Source: Solanum dulcamara
Taxonomy: Eukaryota; Streptophyta; Magnoliopsida; Solanales; Solanaceae
Length of the DNA stretch: 64,000 nucleotides
Assembly: GCF_947179165.1 (NCBI RefSeq)
Contig: NC_077241.1
Coordinates: 78,393,648 to 78,457,647, forward strand
Direction of reading: 5' to 3'
Shown: positions 58,108 to 64,000 of the stretch, one piece after another
Layout: each line of letters starts with the position of its first letter
How positions within the stretch are numbered: position 1 is the first letter of the stretch
Made by a program: the position numbers and the translations under genes
Notes under the pieces: model-generated
Seen by the model: only the letters and a program-made list of their open reading frames with translations
Database searches by the model: none
What the model was told of the DNA's origin: nothing

Positions 58108-61100
58108 TTAACTCACTATCTCTATAACTGTCACTGCTGCAAATACTAGGAAGAGAGTACCACCTATGTAGGCAATAACCTGAAATAAAAGATTTTGTGC
58201 ATTAATAAAATGTGCATATAAACATCAAACATATCAAATATCTGGAAAAAAAGAGAATCTTTAGGTGCATTTGGTAGACAGAAGTCATTTTCGAGAAAAA
58301 AATAATAATTTTTCATAAGAAATCATTTTCTCATATTTTGTTACCGATCCTCAAAAGAGGAAAATCAACTTCCTTCACTTACAAGCGAAAGTCATTTTCC
58401 TTACTACCTTACTTTTAACTTTATATAATTAATTACTTTGCTTCAATTAGCACTTAGATATTACTATTAATCTTTAGTACCCAAAAGCCAGAAATTCATA
58501 CAAAAACTCTCCAATTTGCTAATATTATTATTAATCATGAACATAGCAAATATTTTCCATCTACCAACCAATTATATATAGAAAAATATTTTTAACGGAA
58601 AATGACTTCTGTTATACCAAACACTTAAGCGTGTAGCAAATGGGGGTTACTAAAAGGAAGGCATTTTTCATGTTATACAAGATATGGTCTAGTCCAAAGT
58701 CTTCCCAAATTAGCATCATTTGAGTTTTCCAGCTGACTTCTTCAGTCAACTGAAAAAAAATTAACTAATGCAGGTTGGTAATAGGATGATTAAGAAAGTA
58801 AACTTGGATTAAGCACTGTTTGTCGCGTAATCATGAGATTATTTAAACTGGAAAGATCTGGTTGGAAGAATTGACATAAAAAATACAGCTTCTTCTTTAT
58901 TCATTATGTAGTTAATTATTATTCAGAAAAGCTAATTATTCCACAAGCAACTCATTGTAAAATATTGTATATGAACTCTGTTGAGTAAACAGAGGCATTA
59001 CTGTAATTTCAAGTACGGAGAAGGGTAAAAAATACCCTAAACTATTAGAAATAAGACAAGAATACCCTCCATTTGATTTTTGGTCCAATAATGCTTACTG
59101 AACTATTAGAAATGGGACAAAAATGCCCTAGCGGGTAGCAAACTGGCCCAATTATGCTCCTATCCCATTAACGGACCTCCATGTATCATGCATTCCCATT
59201 TAAAGCTTATCTCTTTTTTCCAATTTGGAGTCCATCTCGGCAAAGAAATAAGTTTTAAGAGGGGAGGCATGAGACCCGGAGGTCCATTAACGGGACAAGG
59301 GCATAATTAGGCCAGTTTCTTAGTGGTGAGGGTATTTTTTGTCATATTTCTAATAGTTCAAGGACATTTTTGGTTCTTTTCCGTTTTAAGTACTTTAAAG
59401 AAATAAAGAGATGTTATGCCAGAGTGTACTTTACTTCTTAAGGCATGTAACTTTGTCTACTTAGCAATTTGAAAAAAGAACATATGCTTGTTAGTGGCTC
59501 CCATAGAAGAAATCTACAGAATAAATCCGTTTCGAGCAGAAGATTCAGAGGATTAAATAAATGTGTGTCTCTTTAATTATTCAGATAGAGTAATCTTACT
59601 TTCTCAGACAAGAATGTCCCCAGTAAAGAACCTCCAAGAACAGCCAACTGCAAAGAAAATTTCACTACCAATCAACTTTTTACGCATCTCGGACACCAAC
59701 AAGAAAAGCAAGGAAACGAATGAATGCACCAATATATCTATATGGTCACATTTCATTCAACTAAAATGGTATCGGTTTAGAAATTTAACCATGGTACTCT
59801 TACGTCTAGAAAAAAGTCATACTATGTATTTCGCTGAAGGCTTCAAAGTTAAAGGCCTTTCTTTTAAACACTATTTTGCATATCTTGATGAAACTTTCCT
59901 TTAGATGTTCTAGTTCCTATTATTTGCAAAAGAAGTCGCGTTGCAGATTGTACATGACACCTGTAAACAAAAATGTTTAGTTAAAGGTCTGTATTTACCA
60001 AAGTTGCAACTCCATGACCGGCTAATGCCCCTCCAATGACTCCAAGAGGTGAAGATGCAGCAGCAAGAGCTGAAAGTAGATATTGTGTACTTGAAGTTAG
60101 TTATCAAGTCTAGGCCTCGTAGATAAATTCATCCAACAGAGATTGAAATCCATAAAAAATGTGCTTGTTAAATTCAGCTATTCACGAATGGTTTCAGATG
60201 GTAAAATGTCTAGCTGTTTGGAAAAGAATAGAATCTTGTACAAGTTCATTCATATGACGAACAAATGGTAAAAACACGAGTTTCTGCATCGACCTGAGTT
60301 ATGACTAACCTATTGTAGAAAAAAATGATTTGTCACCCCACTCAGCAACAAATACCAATGCGAATGTGCTAATGATAGTGTTTGCAGCAGACAATAGTCC
60401 AGCACCATTTCCTGAAAATTCTGAAACTGCCAGCTCGGCCTGGTTTCAAAAGCAAAGAGGTCCACGATTAGAATATGCTCATTTGCTGATGCCCCGAACG
60501 TTTTAACTTCCAATTAAGCATTGGTCGGGGAATCTTAGTAGCCCAGGTAGTCAACTAACTGAACTTTCACCTTGTTGGTGAGGGTTCGATTCCCCACCTT
60601 GTAATCCCCTCCCCTATTTCCCCTTCCCCTAATCCCATTTTTTTGCAGTGATTCTACTTGTCATCTTGAAAAAAAAAATACTTAACAGCAGAAGGGATAC
60701 TGATAGGATTACCTCTTTCTGTTCCTCTTCAGCTTTCATGCCATCGCTGGAGGAGGCATCAAGCAAGGTTGACACTCCAAAATAAACCTGTGACAAAATT
60801 GAATATGGCAAGACATGTCAACTTCAAACATGGCACGTGGGTGCAAGTCATATCATGAATTAAATATTAGGATCATGCGTTACCAGAAGGCAAACTGCAG
60901 CAATATCATCCACTGGCAAATCATTTCCACCTAACCTGCATTTATGAAGCTGCATCAGGGTATAACAGATGAACCACTTATGATGTTTCCGTTATTTAAA
61001 GATTTGGAAGCTGCTATTGAAGTCCGTTTGATAAGATGGAGTGATTCATTTAAAATTATCATGCAGGTAACAACAATATCATAACTATGTATTTCTTTTT

Positions 61101-64000
61101 TCCTTACCCCAAGAGTGGAATGACGAAAACATAGGAGAAATATATTTGCTAAAAAAGATGAAGGTTGAGGTAAAGGCCTGTCTATGGCAAGAGGTTCTTT
61201 CTTGCTCATTTTTGTCAAGAAGTTTACTGAAATTACCTTTCACAGACTTCCATAAAAATGAGAATGCAAATCCATAGCAGTCTCATTCTATTAGTACAGT
61301 CAGATACAGGATGGTTTGTAGGTTGAGATAACTAGCAGGAAATTTTTAACATATAAGAAGTTAATACAGCAGAAACATATTAGTTTGGATAAAAATGAAG
61401 AAGGGCAAACACTTTCTCGCACAGAAATGTGGTACCAGGCCAGTGGACATAACCTAAGATATGCAATTTGAACATAATTTACAGTAACCGTCATGGGCCT
61501 TTAACACACCAGTTCACATTCTATAGTTACAATATTTGATATATAATAATTTTGGTACATATTACCTAACTTCTGAAGTAGTTTGTAATGTCTTGTTTGC
61601 TCAAATTTCTAATTGAGATAGTGAACTGGAAAAAACAGACAAAGGACTGTTATGCTGGCTTACGGTTAAAACTACTCATTTAATAAGGTTAGAGAGTTTG
61701 TACGAGTATTAATCCAGAAAAACATGGTAAGTTAACTTGCATTTAGAAGAAACAGTTAAATGATCCAAAGCACACTAAAAAATTGTTGTAAAGAGTGGAG
61801 GATGTTAGGCTCTTCGATTTTTTTAAAAAGTAACATCTAAACAATGAAATGGACGTGATGCAGAAATATAAGTTAGGATCCTCCTGGTATGAATTGTTGG
61901 AAAATATTTCTTACAATCCACAACTCTAGTAGGTTGATTTTCTGTCATACTTAAAATGTGTTATATCAAAGAAAAAGGTTAAAAACCTGAAAGGAAGAAC
62001 GTCATCGACATAGTGGAAAGTTCGTCCGAGAACAACAGATATGATTGTCATTACCCTGCAAATGACACAGACGGGGTTAACATAAAGAGAACAAATTCCC
62101 CTTTTGTTGGTTAGGGCGATAAGATGGATTTCTGAATAAAACATCTTCCAGGATATTAAAAAGTTGTGCTCGATAAGTTAAATTGACCTTATTGAGTTCT
62201 TAAATTTCTTAATTTTAACACGAGAACCAATTATTATAAGAACTAGTCAGAAATATATTTGAACTCTTGAAAAAGAACATTATTTTCATATGTATCAGAT
62301 ACAGAAGTTAAGAGGACACAGTGAATGTTGAATTGAATGCTGAAACTCCTGAAATTATTTAACTTCCTTATTTCAAACTGCAATAGGCTATATGGCTTAG
62401 AAATAAATGTCTATGGCGGGTGGTAACTCATTTCTCCAGATTATCTCTCACAAAATAGTTGAATATATAGATGCAAGATGCTAGATCAACATTACAACAC
62501 TTCGCTATGACATATTATCTTTAGTGAAAACAACTAAACTACTGTGTTAAGTTTAACAAATTGAAAACTCTAATGGTAAAAACCATCTCTATTACATGGA
62601 GCAGAAAGATAACATACCCAAGTGCGCCAAAAGTCCCAAGGAAAGTGACGGCAGCAGAGTTCCTAGCTGCTAAAAGAGCCTGCTCATACCAATGAATATC
62701 CAAATTAGTTATGAAACTATAATGAGGACTTATTATTTTAAGTTGTAACTGCAGCAAAAAGAAAGAAAATTTTCTGTTGACGATATGATAACATAACAAA
62801 TCAGAAGGAGTCTCCCTTTATGAGGCATATGAAAAAAACATTTATAACATCATTTTATTCAGCCAGTAGTCTCATCTACATATAGCATTTGAATGATAAA
62901 ATCCCCTTACAGCAATAAAGAATGTTTTGTCCCCAAGCTCTGAAAAGAATATCAACAAGAACGCCTGCGAAATTGGAAAAAAAGAAAGGGAAGAGGTATA
63001 ATTACTTTCCGGTGGAACGCTATTTCTTCACAATCTCAAATAGAGTACAATATGAGAAGAAAAAGAGCAATACAGATGTAAATTTGTGCTATGTGGTCGT
63101 CGAAGGAGAATAAAGCAAGATACAAATGTCGCAGATGATGCATGAAATGATTTCCATGTACTAGCTAAAGGTACAGCGAAATTGTCCTTGGCATTGCTAT
63201 TTCTTTTCCTTTATTATTTCCTTTTTCAGGATAAGGTCAAACAGAAGCAAGATTTTAGAAATGGAAGTTGCTGAGAGATTTTCCTAACTGAAGCAAAACC
63301 TGTGCTTAAATCTCCGAGGTCCCCGAAGAAAGGAAACGATTGCAAGCCAGTGGCAACCTCCGAAGCAGCACTTGCTTGTTGTGTGAACAGAAGAGTGAAA
63401 AACCCAGAAAAGACAACGGATTTCAGATAATTGTTCGATGGCATATCTAGAACTTGAAGAACAGAAGTGCTTGGAACTTTCCTCTTTGACAATACTGTTC
63501 TGTTTGTACTACTGCATTCTTCGGCACCATAAGCCGACCTTGTGATGTAGCATCTTTTGTGATTCCTTGTCCTGACCATCTGAGAAGAATCCAGAATGTC
63601 AGATCATATATCTTCACAGTGAGACTTAAAAACTTTAAGTTTGAGATAATCAAATGATCAATGCATAAAAATGCTCTTATACAACAAGAATAAACTGAGT
63701 AATCGCAAGGAACTAGTGGAAAGGATCCAATTTTATAATTCACTGAGTTTGATACAAATATGATTGTTAAAGTAGTAGGTGCATTAAATATGGTTCTACG
63801 ATCCATGAGTTAATAGGAAGAAGCAGAATTTGGCTAATGAAACGATTTCCAGGGAAATGCATGTACTTAGTATATCTCATTTCTCTATGAAATCTGGGCA
63901 GATATTTCAGATCTCAACTTCATTTTTCTCAAACAAATTCAAGAAACAGGAAAAGTAAAGAAATTGAAGAAGGAATTATAAAAGAGTGCTTTTCACCTAT
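58108..64000 (-). CDS. PAM71: Chloroplast GDT1-like Mn/Ca transporter, PAM71-type (5' end beyond window)
   Basis: Ten coding exons in the window, in gene order: 63289-63579, 62911-62964, 62618-62679, 61987-62055, 60884-60935, 60713-60787, 60310-60439, 59999-60069, 59600-59647, 58108-58179. All borders are GT-AG with consistent phase; they encode 307 aa to the stop. The UPF0016/GDT1 fold is seen as two hydrophobic halves, each with its signature: FSELGDKTFFIA in the first and AEWGDKSFF in the second. They are linked by an acidic loop (DGMKAEEEQKEAELAVSE). The first exon present includes a hydrophobic segment and QQASAAS, probably the end of a thylakoid/plastid targeting region. An upstream exon is expected, because an acceptor (TCTCAG) directly precedes codon ATG 63579 and a donor-like ATAG|GTGAAAAG ends the window. 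Sequence fits PAM71 (At1g64150), which loads Mn into the thylakoid lumen for photosystem II. CMT1, its envelope paralogue, is the alternative. Confidence 0.92.
58264..58624. mobile_element. MITE with TTA duplication, PAM71-like last intron
   Basis: A 361-bp element. The left end is GGTGCATTTGGTAGACAGAAG; the right end read inverted is GTGTTTGGTATAACAGAAG. It is flanked by TTA on both sides (58261-58263 and 58625-58627), as in PIF/Harbinger-type elements. AT-rich interior with GTCATTTTC / GGAAAATGACTTCTG ends. Non-coding. Confidence 0.78.
59016..59383. mobile_element. Mutator-like foldback element with 9-bp TSD
   Basis: A 368-bp element whose two halves are inverted copies: GAACTATTAGAAATGGGACAA on the left matches the inverted GAACTATTAGAAATATGACAA on the right, and both halves share GGACCTCC, GGCC(C/T)AATTATGC and CGG-GAA-AG ends. 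Flanks TTTCAAGTA (59007-59015) and TTTTAAGTA (59384-59392) form a 9-bp duplication with one mismatch, typical of Mutator-like elements. It lies in the PAM71-like last intron. Confidence 0.83.
60541..60643 (+). mobile_element. tRNA-derived SINE-like fragment
   Basis: GGTAGTCAACTAACTG followed by GGTGAGGGTTCGATTCCCC, a perfect pol III B box in a tRNA-like context, then a C/T-rich stretch and a short T run. No tRNA cloverleaf can be drawn, so a SINE is the better call. In an intron of the PAM71-like gene. Confidence 0.6.

Noticed and set aside
60560..60610. Possible tRNA gene at a perfect B box (GGTTCGATTCC)
   Set aside because: No acceptor stem or anticodon arm can be paired; fits a SINE better.
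1..64000. Endogenous pararetrovirus or LTR retrotransposon polyprotein
   Set aside because: Searched by eye for reverse transcriptase, integrase or coat motifs in translated frames; none seen apart from the decayed RTE LINE tail.

Overview
This is plant nuclear DNA. It is AT-rich, its genes are split by GT-AG introns, and it carries many small transposons. The SINE/RTE-LINE tails with (TTG)n ends and the MITE families match what I know of Solanaceae, so I favour a Solanum-type genome (tomato/potato group); the species cannot be read from the sequence alone.

Layout. 0-7 kb: two LEA_2/NDR1-HIN1-like membrane protein genes on the + strand, the second broken by a one-base frameshift. 9-13 kb: a ~1 kb foldback element, then an intact MAKR2-like (BKI1-family) kinase regulator on the - strand. 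14-21 kb: a young 200-bp LINE/SINE tail insertion and a decayed GH5-ricin-B lectin glycosidase pseudogene (-). 25.5-27.4 kb: a five-exon reticulon-like RTNLB gene (+). 28.7-34.4 kb: a 16-exon AAA-ATPase of the DAA1 group (-), reconstructed exon by exon to 832 aa with all phases consistent. 38-43.2 kb: a four-exon plastid-targeted CPBP/CAAX-type intramembrane protease (-), whose ~3 kb first intron is almost entirely a degenerate tandem array with a ~150-bp unit. 45-47 kb: a single-exon 681-aa protein with eleven WRKY19-type zinc-finger repeats and three EAR-like motifs (-), with a long probably intron-containing 5' UTR reaching ~49.6 kb. 49.7-58 kb: gene-poor DNA with several transposon remnants. 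58.1-64 kb: the 3' ten coding exons of a chloroplast GDT1-like (PAM71-type) Mn/Ca transporter (-), whose first exon lies at or beyond the right edge.

The genes do not form a pathway. Their order does match a block I recall from Arabidopsis chromosome 1 (At1g64065 LEA_2, At1g64080 MAKR2, At1g64090 RTNLB3, At1g64110 DAA1, At1g64140 zinc-finger repeat protein, At1g64150 PAM71). This supports the annotations and makes the GH5 pseudogene and the CPBP protease look like later arrivals, or genes lost from that Arabidopsis segment. I found no genuinely new multi-gene system. The most unusual items are the intron minisatellite with splice-donor-like motifs, the EAR-plus-zinc-repeat protein, and several well-delimited non-autonomous transposons with readable target-site duplications.
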